A stretch of DNA of 64,000 nt from Caulobacteraceae bacterium. Lineage in GTDB: Bacteria; Pseudomonadota; Alphaproteobacteria; Caulobacterales; Caulobacteraceae. This document shows, piece by piece, positions 1-8,539 of the stretch. The stretch's first letter is position 1. Each line of letters begins with the position of its first letter. A program made the position numbers and the translations under genes. The DNA lies in contig CANJLK010000008.1 of NCBI GenBank assembly GCA_947475465.1, positions 24,241 through 88,240 of the forward strand, in the 5' to 3' direction. Under the pieces are notes generated by a model. The model had not been told where the DNA came from. It ran no database searches and saw only the letters and a program-made list of their open reading frames with translations.

Positions 1-2
1 CG

Positions 3-1043
3 GTGGCGCTGGCTTGCTTGGCTGTGACGGCGGCTATCCTCGCCAGCGTGGCCGCCGACGCTGCTGGGACGGGATTCAGGCTGGTCGGCGGCGGGCTGGC
101 GGCGGCGCTGAGCACCATGGGTTGCCACATCCTGGACGTAAGCCTGCACATAACGACTCCCTACCTTCATGGCCTGGTGTTTGGGGTGGCGGCCATCGCG
201 CTCGGCGAGCCGGCGGCCACATCCGCGGCTGGGCTGGGTCGCCGCGCGGCGGCGCTGGTCTGCGCAGCGGCGGCGGGCCTGGGCATTGCCGGCGGCCTGG
301 CGGTCTGGCTGGTGCTGGCCTTCGGCGCCTGGCGCCGCCGCGACTGGCCCTGGCTCATGACAGTGGCGGCGGCTGGCGCCGTCTTCTGCGCGCTCTATGC
401 CTCGGGCCAGCCAACGCCGCCCAATCCGGGCCATGGCGGGCACGGCCTGTCGGCCCTGGGCGATGCGGTGGCGCTCGGCCTGAACTACCTGGGTTTGCCC
501 TGGACCCGCGGCGCGCCGGCGCTGGGCTGGCTGCTGGGTCTTGTGGTGCTGGCGCTCGGCCTGGCCGCGATCGCCCTTAGAGGCAGGGCCGGGGCTACGC
601 GTCCGGAGCGGGTCGCCACCCAGCTGATCCTTCTTTCACTGGGCGTCGCGGCCCTGACGGTCATCGGCCGCACCGGTCTAGAGGCGCCCCGGGACGTACC
701 GATGCGCTATGCCGTGTTCATGATCCCACTGCATGCTGGGCTCTGCATCCTGGCGCTACCCGCCGCCCGCCGTCTTTGGATCGCACGGCCGAAGCTGGGC
801 GCGGCGGCCGTGTACGCCCTCTCAGCCCTCATGGTCAGCAACCAGGTGCTGATGGCGGTCTTCGCGATACGGACCGCGGATATCAATCGCCAGGTCGTCG
901 CGGCCTTTCGGGCCGGCGCCACGACACCGCAGATGGAAGTGATCTACGCCGACCTGTCCGCCGCCCGGGCCATCGAGGACCGGCTGAGGTGCGACGGCTT
1001 CTTTCAGTTTGAGGTCAAGCCGCCAGGTCAGCGAACCGGATAG
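3..1043 (+). CDS. Polytopic membrane protein of unknown function, 5'-truncated
   Basis: The reading frame is open from the left edge of the window, so the true start probably lies upstream and only the C-terminal 346 residues are visible. The protein is very rich in Ala, Gly and Leu. It shows repeated hydrophobic stretches of 18-25 residues separated by short Arg-rich loops, which fits several membrane-spanning helices in the inner membrane. It ends in a soluble tail of about 45 residues with a Cys (LRCDGFFQF). This layout resembles large membrane proteins with a short periplasmic tail, such as glycosyltransferase-like or O-antigen-related proteins, but no catalytic motif is visible to support a function. 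Its 3' end overlaps the convergent downstream gene by 16 bp. Confidence 0.65.
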   Translation: MALACLAVTAAILASVAADAAGTGFRLVGGGLAAALSTMGCHILDVSLHITTPYLHGLVFGVAAIALGEPAATSAAGLGRRAAALVCAAAAGLGIAGGLAVWLVLAFGAWRRRDWPWLMTVAAAGAVFCALYASGQPTPPNPGHGGHGLSALGDAVALGLNYLGLPWTRGAPALGWLLGLVVLALGLAAIALRGRAGATRPERVATQLILLSLGVAALTVIGRTGLEAPRDVPMRYAVFMIPLHAGLCILALPAARRLWIARPKLGAAAVYALSALMVSNQVLMAVFAIRTADINRQVVAAFRAGATTPQMEVIYADLSAARAIEDRLRCDGFFQFEVKPPGQRTG

Positions 1044-1615
1044 CGGGGCCGGCCGGCTTCGAGCACCGGTGTTCCCGCGCGCACATGGGAGGGCGTCGCG
1101 GGCGGTTGGCAGCCCTTAGATTCGCCCAGGCCCTTCAGGTAGGCCCGCCGCACGAGGCCCGCGGTGATGGCGTCTTGAACGGCCCGATCGTGCTGCTCAG
1201 CGCCCGACGCCTTGCGAACCAGGCTGCGGAACGGAATGATGTCGGAGGCCGCTCCCGCGACCATTCCCAGGGCCCTGCCGCGTCCCTTATCCTTCAGGCT
1301 GGCCTGATCCTCGGAGGGGGCGTCCAGATCGGACCCGAGCGCCTCGTCGAGGGGCAGGATTTCGGCGACCAGAGTCGCACACTTCGCATTCTTGGGCCGG
1401 CGATAGGGATCGGCCGCCGCCAGCAGCAACACCTCGGGAATCTGGGTGCGCATCACGTTCAGGTCGCGCAAGGGCGCCTCGGCCGCGCCCTTCAAGTTCT
1501 CGCGGTTGGCCTCGTTGGTCGTCTGCACCTTGCCGGTGGCCTGGGCGCCCGCCGCCAGGGGCGTCGCCAGAAGCAAGACTGAAAGTACGACGAAGCGGGC
1601 CGGCGCGGGTTTCAT
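1028..1615 (-). CDS. Small exported protein of unknown function
   Basis: Protein of 195 aa with a clear Sec signal peptide: a basic start (MKPAPARF), a hydrophobic core, and an AGA-QA cleavage site near residue 23. It is therefore probably periplasmic. The mature part is polar, has two Cys (AKCATLV and SKGCQPP) that could form a disulfide, and no transmembrane helix. A stretch near the middle (GMVAGAASDIIPFRSLVRKASG) is conserved-looking and amphipathic. The ATG at 1615 is preferred because it begins the signal peptide; a TTG three codons upstream is possible. No clear Shine-Dalgarno sequence precedes either start. The function is not recognised. Confidence 0.6.
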   Translation of the reverse strand: MKPAPARFVVLSVLLLATPLAAGAQATGKVQTTNEANRENLKGAAEAPLRDLNVMRTQIPEVLLLAAADPYRRPKNAKCATLVAEILPLDEALGSDLDAPSEDQASLKDKGRGRALGMVAGAASDIIPFRSLVRKASGAEQHDRAVQDAITAGLVRRAYLKGLGESKGCQPPATPSHVRAGTPVLEAGRPRYPVR

Positions 1616-1755
1616 CGACGCCAAGTCTTAGCGCAGATCGCCCGCTTGTTAAGCCCGGGCCGCCCTTGCGCCATCGCGGCCCGGCGCCTAAGGTCCGCGC
1701 CGCTTCGCCAGGGCTTTCCCCGCGTCCACGTTTCGGGGTAGGGGACCGCGCAAGT

Positions 1756-1830
1756 GGGCCGGTAGCTCAGTGGTAGAGCATTCGACTTTTAATCGAATGG
1801 TCGTGAGTTCGAACCTCACCCGGCCTACCA
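1756..1830 (+). tRNA. tRNA-Lys (anticodon TTT)
   Basis: A full cloverleaf of 75 nt can be folded. The 7-bp acceptor stem pairs GGGCCGG with CCGGCCT (one G-U), the D-arm contains AGCTCAGTGGTAGAGC, and the anticodon stem pairs TTCGA with TCGAA around loop CTTTTAA, with anticodon TTT at 1788-1790. The T-arm carries the invariant GTTCGAA and the gene encodes its own 3' CCA. It reads Lys AAA/AAG codons. It stands alone between an exported-protein gene and a PEP-CTERM gene. Confidence 0.97.
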
Positions 1831-2090
1831 AATTCGCACCGAAGGGCGCGTCGCCTAGGCAGTTTCGAGCCCTCCGCCAAGTGGAATGCCCTACGCACGG
1901 CTAAGGATTGTGAACTTTGTTTAACAAATTCTCCTGCAAGGGGAGTCTACTTTACGTTTCATAAATCATGCCGCAGTCTGACCCAATCGGGCGTCCGTCG
2001 ACTTCAAAAGGGGCTCGATTTGGACATTTTTGGGTGGGTTTCCAGCCAACGAAATGGGGCCGGCGCCTGCGGGGTTTTGGAGGGATCACT

Positions 2091-2921
2091 ATGAAAAAGA
2101 TTCTTAAGGGCGTGGCAAGTGTGACGGGGGGCCTGGTCTTCATGTTGAGCGCCAGCACCGCGCTCGCCACTCCGGGCTTTATCGCCCTTGAAGGCTCGGA
2201 CGCCACCAGCTTCCACCAAGACAGCACGTACGGGCCGCAGCTGTTCAACTATCTGCAAGGCGGTTCGTCGAAGAGCGTGCTGATCTACAATCAGTCCGGG
2301 ACGATCAATATCGACGCGTCGACCGGCTTCACCAACACCTATACGACTGATCTCAGCACCATCACTCTGGGGGACTACAGCGCGCTCTATGTCCAGACGC
2401 CGGGATCTTGCTGCAACGGCGACAGCAACGTGCTGAATGGCTTTGGAGTCGCGGTCAACGCCTTCATCGCGGCTGGCGGTAACGTGGCTATCGGCAACTA
2501 TACCGGCGGTAGCTACGACGGTGTCGTGATCGGCGGCTCCGGGACGCCGGCCGGCGTGATCGAAGGTTACGCCGCGCAAAACGGCGGCGTCGGAGGCGGC
2601 CCCACCTGTAGCGACGGTGAAACGGTGACGGCGCTGGGTATCTCCAAGGGCTTCGGCCAACCCCCGGTGGACGGCTGCTGGTCGCACCAGGGCTACCAGA
2701 ACAGCTACTGGAGCACCTTCGGCTACGTGGACCTGATTCACGCGGCCCCGGACTATGTCTTCGGCGACGGCACCAACAACGGCTCGTCGTTCCTGGCCCT
2801 TGGCGGCACGCTCGGCGATCCCGGTGTGCCGGAACCGGCGACCTGGGCGATGATGCTGATGGGCTTCTTCGGCGTCGGCAGCATGGTTCGGCGTTCGCGC
2901 CGCGCGACCGCGCTGGCCTAG
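2091..2921 (+). CDS. PEP-CTERM (PEPxxWA type) exported protein
   Basis: Protein of 276 aa. It starts with a signal peptide (MKKILKGVASVTGG followed by a hydrophobic segment ending near STALA). The C-terminus has the alphaproteobacterial sorting signal: VPEPATWAMM, a short hydrophobic helix (LMGFFGVGSMV), and a basic end (RRSRR). PEP-CTERM proteins are sorted by an exosortase and often end up in the envelope or extracellular matrix; no exosortase gene is in this window. The mature part is Gly/Ser/Thr/Asn rich with two CCN/TCS-type cysteine spots, and no enzyme motif was recognised. The ATG at 2091 is chosen because GGAGGG lies 7 nt upstream and the signal peptide begins there. The frame stays open 41 codons further upstream, but those codons do not look like protein. 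Confidence 0.9.
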   Translation: MKKILKGVASVTGGLVFMLSASTALATPGFIALEGSDATSFHQDSTYGPQLFNYLQGGSSKSVLIYNQSGTINIDASTGFTNTYTTDLSTITLGDYSALYVQTPGSCCNGDSNVLNGFGVAVNAFIAAGGNVAIGNYTGGSYDGVVIGGSGTPAGVIEGYAAQNGGVGGGPTCSDGETVTALGISKGFGQPPVDGCWSHQGYQNSYWSTFGYVDLIHAAPDYVFGDGTNNGSSFLALGGTLGDPGVPEPATWAMMLMGFFGVGSMVRRSRRATALA

Positions 2922-2942
2922 GCCTAGACTTAGCGATCAAGG

Positions 2943-2976
2943 AAAGCCGCCGGGGGTGACCCCGGCGGCTTTTTTT
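2943..2976 (+). terminator. Rho-independent terminator after the PEP-CTERM gene
   Basis: Perfect 10-bp GC stem, GCCGCCGGGG (2946-2955) with CCCCGGCGGC (2960-2969), a GTGA loop, and a run of seven T directly after. It lies 22 bp past the stop codon of the PEP-CTERM gene and ends that single-gene transcript. Confidence 0.95.
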
Positions 2977-3091
2977 GTGTCTGGGGCGGCGCGTCTGCAT
3001 CGGTGATCATAGGCGCTGCGGCAAAGGCCGGGCATGACACGCCGGCGAGGGAGGTGCCTTACTGAGCGTCGAACGCTCCCGGGCCCGTCGG

Positions 3092-4066
3092 CTATTGTTG
3101 CTGCTGCCGTTGCTGGTCGTAGACGGCGCCGTTGAACTGGTTGCGGCGCTGGCCGGAGCGGGGCTGGGCCTGGGAGACGCGCAGGAATTCCGGCTCGGTC
3201 ACCGCCGCGCGGGCCTTGCGCACGGTGACGCCCACCGAAAGCTCGCTTTCAGCTTCGCCCTTGTAGACCCCCCGCGAGGGCGGCACGTCGCGATAGTCGC
3301 GGCCGACCGCACAGGCGATGTGGCGCTCGCCGGCGATGATGTCGTTGGTGGGGTCCAGGCCGATCCAACGCAGGCTGGGCAGGAAGACCTCGACCCAGGC
3401 GTGGGTGGCGTCGGGATCGGACCGGTCACCGCTCTTGCGGTCGGTGAACAGGTAGCCGGACACATAGCGCGCCGGAATGCCCCACTGGCGGCAGATCGCG
3501 ATCATCACATGGGCGAAGTCCTGACAGACGCCCTTGCGGGTCTCCAGGACGTGTTCGATCGGGCTGTCGGCGCGGGTGACGCCGGCCTCGTAGCCGAAGG
3601 ACTCGTAGATCACGTGGGAAAGCTCGCGCACGGTCCTCAGTGGATTGAGGCCGCGCAATTCATCGAGGTTCTTCTCGGCGATGAAGGCGTCGAGCGCCGG
3701 GCTTGGCCCCGCGTAGCCGTGGGGGCGCAGGAAGTCGAAGTGCTCGCCGCGCACGAAGTCCGACTTCAGGCGGTCCCATTCGCCGCGGTCGAGCATATCC
3801 GGCAGGGAGGAGGGTTCCTCGGTCTCGACCGCCGAGCGGGCGACGATCGTCAGGCGCTCGTGCGGCTGGGGGATGTCGAAGTGATAGACGGCGTTGCCGA
3901 AGGTGTCGGCGTAGGAGAACAGCTGGGCGGCGGGGTCGAGTTCCAGCTCGAAGCTGATCAGCCGCTGGCTGACGCGCTTGGCGGGTTGCATCCAGATCTC
4001 CATGACGCTCTCGCGCACGGTCTGGTCGTACTGGTAGCGGGTGACGTGGCGGACTTCGAGGAGCAC
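3092..4066 (-). CDS. Transglutaminase-like cysteine protease family protein
   Basis: Protein of 324 aa. The N-terminal about 90 residues match the bacterial transglutaminase-like N-domain (MLLEVRHVTRYQYD start, then HFDIPQPHERL). The central transglutaminase core has a complete Cys-His-Asp triad: C181 in KGVCQDFAHV, H222 in ATHAWVEV and D238 in IGLDPTND. No signal peptide is seen, so it is probably cytoplasmic. The C-terminal about 30 residues are Gln/Arg rich and look disordered. It is the last gene of a three-gene operon, 14 bp after an alpha-E protein and behind a circularly permuted ATP-grasp. Members of this association are proposed to make and cleave peptide or isopeptide bonds on an unknown substrate. 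The actual substrate cannot be read from the sequence. Confidence 0.9.
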   Translation of the reverse strand: MLLEVRHVTRYQYDQTVRESVMEIWMQPAKRVSQRLISFELELDPAAQLFSYADTFGNAVYHFDIPQPHERLTIVARSAVETEEPSSLPDMLDRGEWDRLKSDFVRGEHFDFLRPHGYAGPSPALDAFIAEKNLDELRGLNPLRTVRELSHVIYESFGYEAGVTRADSPIEHVLETRKGVCQDFAHVMIAICRQWGIPARYVSGYLFTDRKSGDRSDPDATHAWVEVFLPSLRWIGLDPTNDIIAGERHIACAVGRDYRDVPPSRGVYKGEAESELSVGVTVRKARAAVTEPEFLRVSQAQPRSGQRRNQFNGAVYDQQRQQQQ

Positions 4067-4080
4067 GGGGCGACTGGTCC

Positions 4081-5025
4081 TTAGGCCGGCAGATGCTGTT
4101 CAAGCGGATAGGCGACGAAGGCTTCGTAGACCGCCTTGTGGACGGCGGCGCACTCATCGAGGATCGCGGTCAGGAAGGCGCTGGCCCCGCCGGCCTGTAC
4201 CTCCTCGATATCGGCGTATTGCAGGCGGGCGCGCAGGCGACCGGCCAGTCGGTCGGGCCCGGGGCTCTCGCTCTCGCCGTGGCGGCTGATCGAGGTCAGG
4301 TGCTCTTCGATACGGGCCGTGCAGAAGCGCATGGAGCGCGGGAAGTCCTCGTCCAGCAGAAGGAACTCGAGGATCAGGTCGGGCCGGATGTCAGCGGTAT
4401 AGACCCTGAGGTACGGCTCAAGGGCGCAGCCCATCCGCAGCAGGCTGGTCTGGGCGGCGTGGTCGGCCAGCACCCTCTTGCTCTTCTCGCCGAAGCAGAC
4501 CTCGAGCAGGGCGCCGATCAGCTGGGCCCGCTCCAGATAGACGCCGAGCAGCAGGAACCGCCAACCCTCGCCGTGGCTCATGGTGGCGTCGGCCGCGCCC
4601 TTGAACAGGTGCAGGTCGGCGATGGTGTCGTGCAGGAAGGCCTGCGAGCCGCCGGCGAAGGACTGGGCGGCGTGTGGGTCGGTCATCCGGAAGTGGATCA
4701 TGTTGAGCCGCTCCCAGGTTTCGGTGGTGATCTGGTCGCGGACCTGTCGGGCGTTTTCGCGGGCCAGCGCCAGGGAGCTGGCGACCGAGCCGGGGTCCTC
4801 CTTGTCGAGCACCAGGGCGAGCGCCGAGTCGTAGGGGCTTCTGGCTTTGGCCGTGTCCTCCGGATCGCCTACCGCGGCCAGCGCGATCCGGGCGATCTGA
4901 CTGGCGGATTCGGTGCGGTCCAGGGTGGCGGTGAGCATGACGTCGGACAGACGGCACAGGTGCTCGGCCCGCTCCACATACCGGCCGATCCAGTAGAGAC
5001 TGTCCGCTACGCGCGCCAACATCAT
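4081..5025 (-). CDS. Alpha-E domain protein
   Basis: Protein of 314 aa, all-helical in character, with the family-typical start LARVADSLYWIGRYVERAEH. Alpha-E proteins occur almost always beside a circularly permuted ATP-grasp and a transglutaminase-like protein, as here, and are thought to assist the same peptide-ligation system; no biochemical activity is firmly known. The start overlaps the stop of the upstream ATP-grasp gene by 4 bp (5022-5025), which indicates translational coupling. Two Met codons begin the protein; the first fits the overlap. No signal peptide or membrane segment was seen. Confidence 0.9.
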   Translation of the reverse strand: MMLARVADSLYWIGRYVERAEHLCRLSDVMLTATLDRTESASQIARIALAAVGDPEDTAKARSPYDSALALVLDKEDPGSVASSLALARENARQVRDQITTETWERLNMIHFRMTDPHAAQSFAGGSQAFLHDTIADLHLFKGAADATMSHGEGWRFLLLGVYLERAQLIGALLEVCFGEKSKRVLADHAAQTSLLRMGCALEPYLRVYTADIRPDLILEFLLLDEDFPRSMRFCTARIEEHLTSISRHGESESPGPDRLAGRLRARLQYADIEEVQAGGASAFLTAILDECAAVHKAVYEAFVAYPLEQHLPA

Positions 5026-6509
5026 GGGTGGAGATCCTTGCCGTCAGTGAGCACCCAGGTGTCCTTCGATCCGCCGCCCTGGCTGGAATTGACCACCAGG
5101 GAGCCCTTGCGCAGCGCCACGCGGGTAAGCGCGCCGGGCGTCACCACGATCTTTTCGCCGGAAAGGATGAAGGGCCGCAGGTCAACGTGGCGGGACTCGA
5201 TGTCGTTGCCGATCAGGCAGGGACCGGTGGAAAGCTGGATGGTCGGCTGGGCGATATAGTTGTTCGGGTCGGCCTTCAGCGCGGCGGCGAATTCGTCCTG
5301 CTGGGCCTTGGTCGAGTGGGGCCCGACCAGCATGCCATAGCCGCCCGATGCGCCCACCGCCTTGACCACGAACTTGTCGAGGTTTGCCAGGACGTGGCTG
5401 AGCTGGGCCGGCTCGCGGCAGAGGAAGGTCTCGATATTGGGCAAGATCGCGTCCTCGCCCAGGTAGTATTTGATAATCTCCGGGACGTAGGCGTAGACGG
5501 CCTTGTCGTCGGCGACCCCGGTGCCTGGCGCGTTGCAGATCACCACATTGCCGGCGCGGTAGGCGTTGAACAGGCCCGCCGACCCCAGGCCGGAATCCCG
5601 TCGGAAAGTGAGGGGATCGATGAAGTCGTCGTCCACTCGGCGATAGATCACGTCAATGCGACGAAGGCCGGTGGTGGTCCGCATGTAGACCATGTTGTCG
5701 TGGACCACGAGGTCGCGGCCCTCGACCAGGGGCACGCCCATCAGGCGCGCCAGGTAGGCGTGTTCGAAATAGGCCGAATTGTAGACGCCGGGCGTCAGCA
5801 CAACGACCTGGGGGTTCGGGCGCCAGTCGGCGGCCATGCTTTTCAGAGTGGTCAGAAGAAGGTCGGGATAGCGGTCGATAGGCCGCACGCCCGCGCCGCG
5901 GAAGGTGCCCGGAAAGACCCGTTTCGAGGCCTCGCGGTTTGCCAGCATGTACGAGACGCCAGAGGGAACCCGCAGATTGTCCTCGAGGACCGCGAACGCA
6001 CCGTCCGGCTGGCGGATCAGGTCGGAGCCGCAGACGTTGGCGTAGGCCTGGTGCGGCACGTAGAGGTTCTGCATCTCCCGCTGGTAGGAGGGTGCGCCCA
6101 GCACCAGGTCGCGGGGGACAACTCCATCCATCAGGATCTGCTGCCCAGAATAGATGTCGGCCAGGAACATGTTCAGCGCCTTCAGGCGCTGGGTCAGGCC
6201 GGTCTCGATGGTCTTCCATTCCTCGGCGGCGATGATCCGCGGCAGGAGGTCGGTGGGGATGATCCGCTCCGTGGAGCTTTCCGCGCCATAGACCGTGAAG
6301 GTTATGCCCTGCAGCAGGAAGAAGCGTTCGAGGGTCCGCTGGCGCTCGGACAACTCCTCGGAACTCAGAGTCTCGATTCGGGCGGCCAGCGCGGCGTAGT
6401 GCGGACGCACCGTCCCGTCGATCGATCGCATTTCATCGTAAGGCAGGGCAGGAGCCGCGGCGTTCGCCGCCTCATCTTCCCGGTCCGCCTTGGCCACGCT
6501 CAACTCCAC
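5022..6509 (-). CDS. Circularly permuted type 2 ATP-grasp protein
   Basis: Protein of 495 aa with features of the circularly permuted ATP-grasp family. An N-terminal helical part (YDEMRSIDGTVRPHYAAL) is followed by the conserved block around FLADIYSGQQILMDGVVP, then YVPHQAYANVCGSDLIR with the ED-N-RVPSG motif, and a C-terminal ATP-binding region with FVVKAVGASGGYGMLVGP. ATP-grasp enzymes use ATP to activate a carboxylate for amide ligation. It is first in the operon with the alpha-E and transglutaminase-like genes. The operon is divergent from tamA across a 200-bp region that must contain its promoter. Length is normal for the family. The ligated substrates are unknown. Confidence 0.9.
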   Translation of the reverse strand: MELSVAKADREDEAANAAAPALPYDEMRSIDGTVRPHYAALAARIETLSSEELSERQRTLERFFLLQGITFTVYGAESSTERIIPTDLLPRIIAAEEWKTIETGLTQRLKALNMFLADIYSGQQILMDGVVPRDLVLGAPSYQREMQNLYVPHQAYANVCGSDLIRQPDGAFAVLEDNLRVPSGVSYMLANREASKRVFPGTFRGAGVRPIDRYPDLLLTTLKSMAADWRPNPQVVVLTPGVYNSAYFEHAYLARLMGVPLVEGRDLVVHDNMVYMRTTTGLRRIDVIYRRVDDDFIDPLTFRRDSGLGSAGLFNAYRAGNVVICNAPGTGVADDKAVYAYVPEIIKYYLGEDAILPNIETFLCREPAQLSHVLANLDKFVVKAVGASGGYGMLVGPHSTKAQQDEFAAALKADPNNYIAQPTIQLSTGPCLIGNDIESRHVDLRPFILSGEKIVVTPGALTRVALRKGSLVVNSSQGGGSKDTWVLTDGKDLHP

Positions 6510-6709
6510 CCTGACGTTTCCCTACAGCCTAAGTCATTATGGCGCTTAGGGCCTGGGAGAAAGCAAGGCGCGGACAATCCGCCTCGGAAGCCTCCCGCGA
6601 ACAGTGAGTGCTCAAGCTTTAGGCGCCGCTCCAATTGAGGGGGAGCGGCCGGCCTGCCGGCCCGCAGGTGACAGTGCCGATGGCCCCGGCTACACCCGGC
6701 GAAGGGGCG

Positions 6710-8539
6710 ATGCGGGGATTCGAGAGTTTGGCCCGTCTGGTCTACGCCTTCGCCGTGTCGGCCGCCTGGTGCGCGCAGGGCCTGGGCGCGCAGGCCTGGA
6801 GCGCACCCGCCCAGCCGAAGGCCGCCGTCGAGGGACAGATGCCCTCTGACCTGCAGGCTGAGGTCATCAGGGCCATCGGCGAAACCGACCGGCCGATCGA
6901 GAATCGCTTCGAAGCCCGCCGCCGCGCCCGGGAAGCGGCCGACGACGCCATCTCTGTTCTGCGGTCGGAGGGCTATTACGCCTATCAGGTGGACGCCGAT
7001 GTCGGCGACGGCGACGCGCCCAAGGCGCTGGTCAAGATCGAGCCTGGCATACGCTTTCACCTGGCGCACCCGGCTGTCCAGTGGGTCGGCCCCCAGCCGG
7101 ACGCCGGGGCCCAGGCGGCGGGCGTGGCGGTCCTGGGGCTGGCTGAGGGACAGCCGGGCCGCGCCGCTGACGTGGTCAGCGCCGAGGGGCGGCTTGTCGC
7201 GGCGATCCAGAAGCTTGGCTACGCTGACGTAAAGGCCGATCCGCGCGAGGTTGTGGTCGACCACGCCGATCAGACCGTGCAGCCCACCTTTCGGATCGAG
7301 GCCGGCCCGATCGCCCATCTCAATGGGATCAAGCTGGTGACCGCAGGCCGCACCCGTCTGGCCTGGTTGCAGGGGCTGGCGCCGTGGCGGCGGGGCGAGG
7401 CCTATGCGCCGGACGATGTCGCCGAGCTTGAGCGCCGGCTGCTGGACACGGGAGTCTATGAATCTGTGACGGTGGCGCTGGCCCCGGCGGCGGACGTCAC
7501 GGCCGATGGCCTTCGGCCAGTGGTTGTCAGCCTAGCGGAGCGAAAGCGCCACACCATTGAGGCGGGCGCAAGCTATGGCACGACCGAGGGTCCCGGCGTC
7601 GATCTGCGATGGACCCGCTATGGCCTGCTCGGCCGGGCCGACACCCTTGCCTTGATCGGCCGGCTTTCGAACCTGGACAGCCGTGTTGGGGCCGACCTTA
7701 CCCTGCCGCACTGGCGTGCCGCCCAGCAGACCCTTACGGCGCGGACCGCCATCTACCGTACAAGCACGCCGGCCTACGACCAGGAGGGCGTGATGGTCAG
7801 CGCCGACGTCACCCACAGGTTCGGCAAGACGCCGATCTTCGGACTGACCGGCACCTACTTCACCTGGGGCGGTTCGCTGGACCTGGGGCGGACGAGCGAG
7901 GTGCGGATCGGAACCCTGACGCCGCTGGGACGCGACGTGGCGACATTGGGCGGTCTGGCCGAACTGGCCCTTGACCGATCGGACGACCCGCTCAACCCGA
8001 AGCGGGGCTGGCGGGTCAGCGTACGGACCGAACCAACACTGCTGGCCGGGCAGGGCACCGTCCCATATCTGAAGCTGCAAACCCAGGCGTCCACCTACCT
8101 GCCGTTCGGCGCTGCCGCCCACACCGTGCTGGCGGTGAGGACGCGTGTCGGCAGCATCCTCAACGGCGGCCTGGCTGACATTCCGGCGCCACAACGGTTC
8201 TACGCTGGCGGCGGGGGTTCGGTGCGGGGTTTCGGCTTTCAGGAGGTCGGTCCGCGTCTGGCCGACAATACGCCGCAGGGCGGTCTGGCGCTCCTCGAAG
8301 CCTCGGCGGAGGTTCGCCAGGACCTGACGGAAAAGTGGGGTGTGGTGGCTTTCGTCGATGCAGGCGCGGTCGCCGGCGCCGCGGCGCCGGACTTCCAGGA
8401 TCTGAGTATCGGGGCCGGGTTCGGCATCCGCTACAACCTTGGCTTTGGCCCGATCCGTGTCGATGTGGCTAGCCCCGTGACGCATCGCCGAGGCGCCGCG
8501 CCCTTCCAGGTTTATGTCAGCATCGGGCAGGCGTTTTGA
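6710..8539 (+). CDS. tamA: TamA, outer-membrane assembly factor of the BamA/Omp85 family
   Basis: About 609 aa. A signal peptide (MRGFESLARLVYAFAVSAAW, cut near AQA-WS) is followed by POTRA-like segments (for example DDAISVLRSEGYYAYQVDAD and FRIEAGPIAHLNGIKLV). The rest is the C-terminal 16-strand barrel of the surface-antigen type, with the lid-loop motif region VRGFGFQEVGPR and the closing IGAGFGIRYNLGFGPIRVDVA and FQVYVSIGQAF. TamA sits in the outer membrane and works with TamB in envelope assembly and lipid or autotransporter transport. The start at 6710 is chosen because it begins the signal peptide and has AAGG upstream; ATG at 6680 is an alternative. The stop overlaps the start of tamB, so the two are co-translated. 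Confidence 0.93.
   Translation: MRGFESLARLVYAFAVSAAWCAQGLGAQAWSAPAQPKAAVEGQMPSDLQAEVIRAIGETDRPIENRFEARRRAREAADDAISVLRSEGYYAYQVDADVGDGDAPKALVKIEPGIRFHLAHPAVQWVGPQPDAGAQAAGVAVLGLAEGQPGRAADVVSAEGRLVAAIQKLGYADVKADPREVVVDHADQTVQPTFRIEAGPIAHLNGIKLVTAGRTRLAWLQGLAPWRRGEAYAPDDVAELERRLLDTGVYESVTVALAPAADVTADGLRPVVVSLAERKRHTIEAGASYGTTEGPGVDLRWTRYGLLGRADTLALIGRLSNLDSRVGADLTLPHWRAAQQTLTARTAIYRTSTPAYDQEGVMVSADVTHRFGKTPIFGLTGTYFTWGGSLDLGRTSEVRIGTLTPLGRDVATLGGLAELALDRSDDPLNPKRGWRVSVRTEPTLLAGQGTVPYLKLQTQASTYLPFGAAAHTVLAVRTRVGSILNGGLADIPAPQRFYAGGGGSVRGFGFQEVGPRLADNTPQGGLALLEASAEVRQDLTEKWGVVAFVDAGAVAGAAAPDFQDLSIGAGFGIRYNLGFGPIRVDVASPVTHRRGAAPFQVYVSIGQAF

Noticed and set aside
5028-6638. 536-aa plus-strand open frame opposite the ATP-grasp gene
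   Set aside because: It is the antisense shadow of a well-recognised gene, is rich in Gly, Val, His and Asp as expected from high-GC third-position bias, and shows no family motif.
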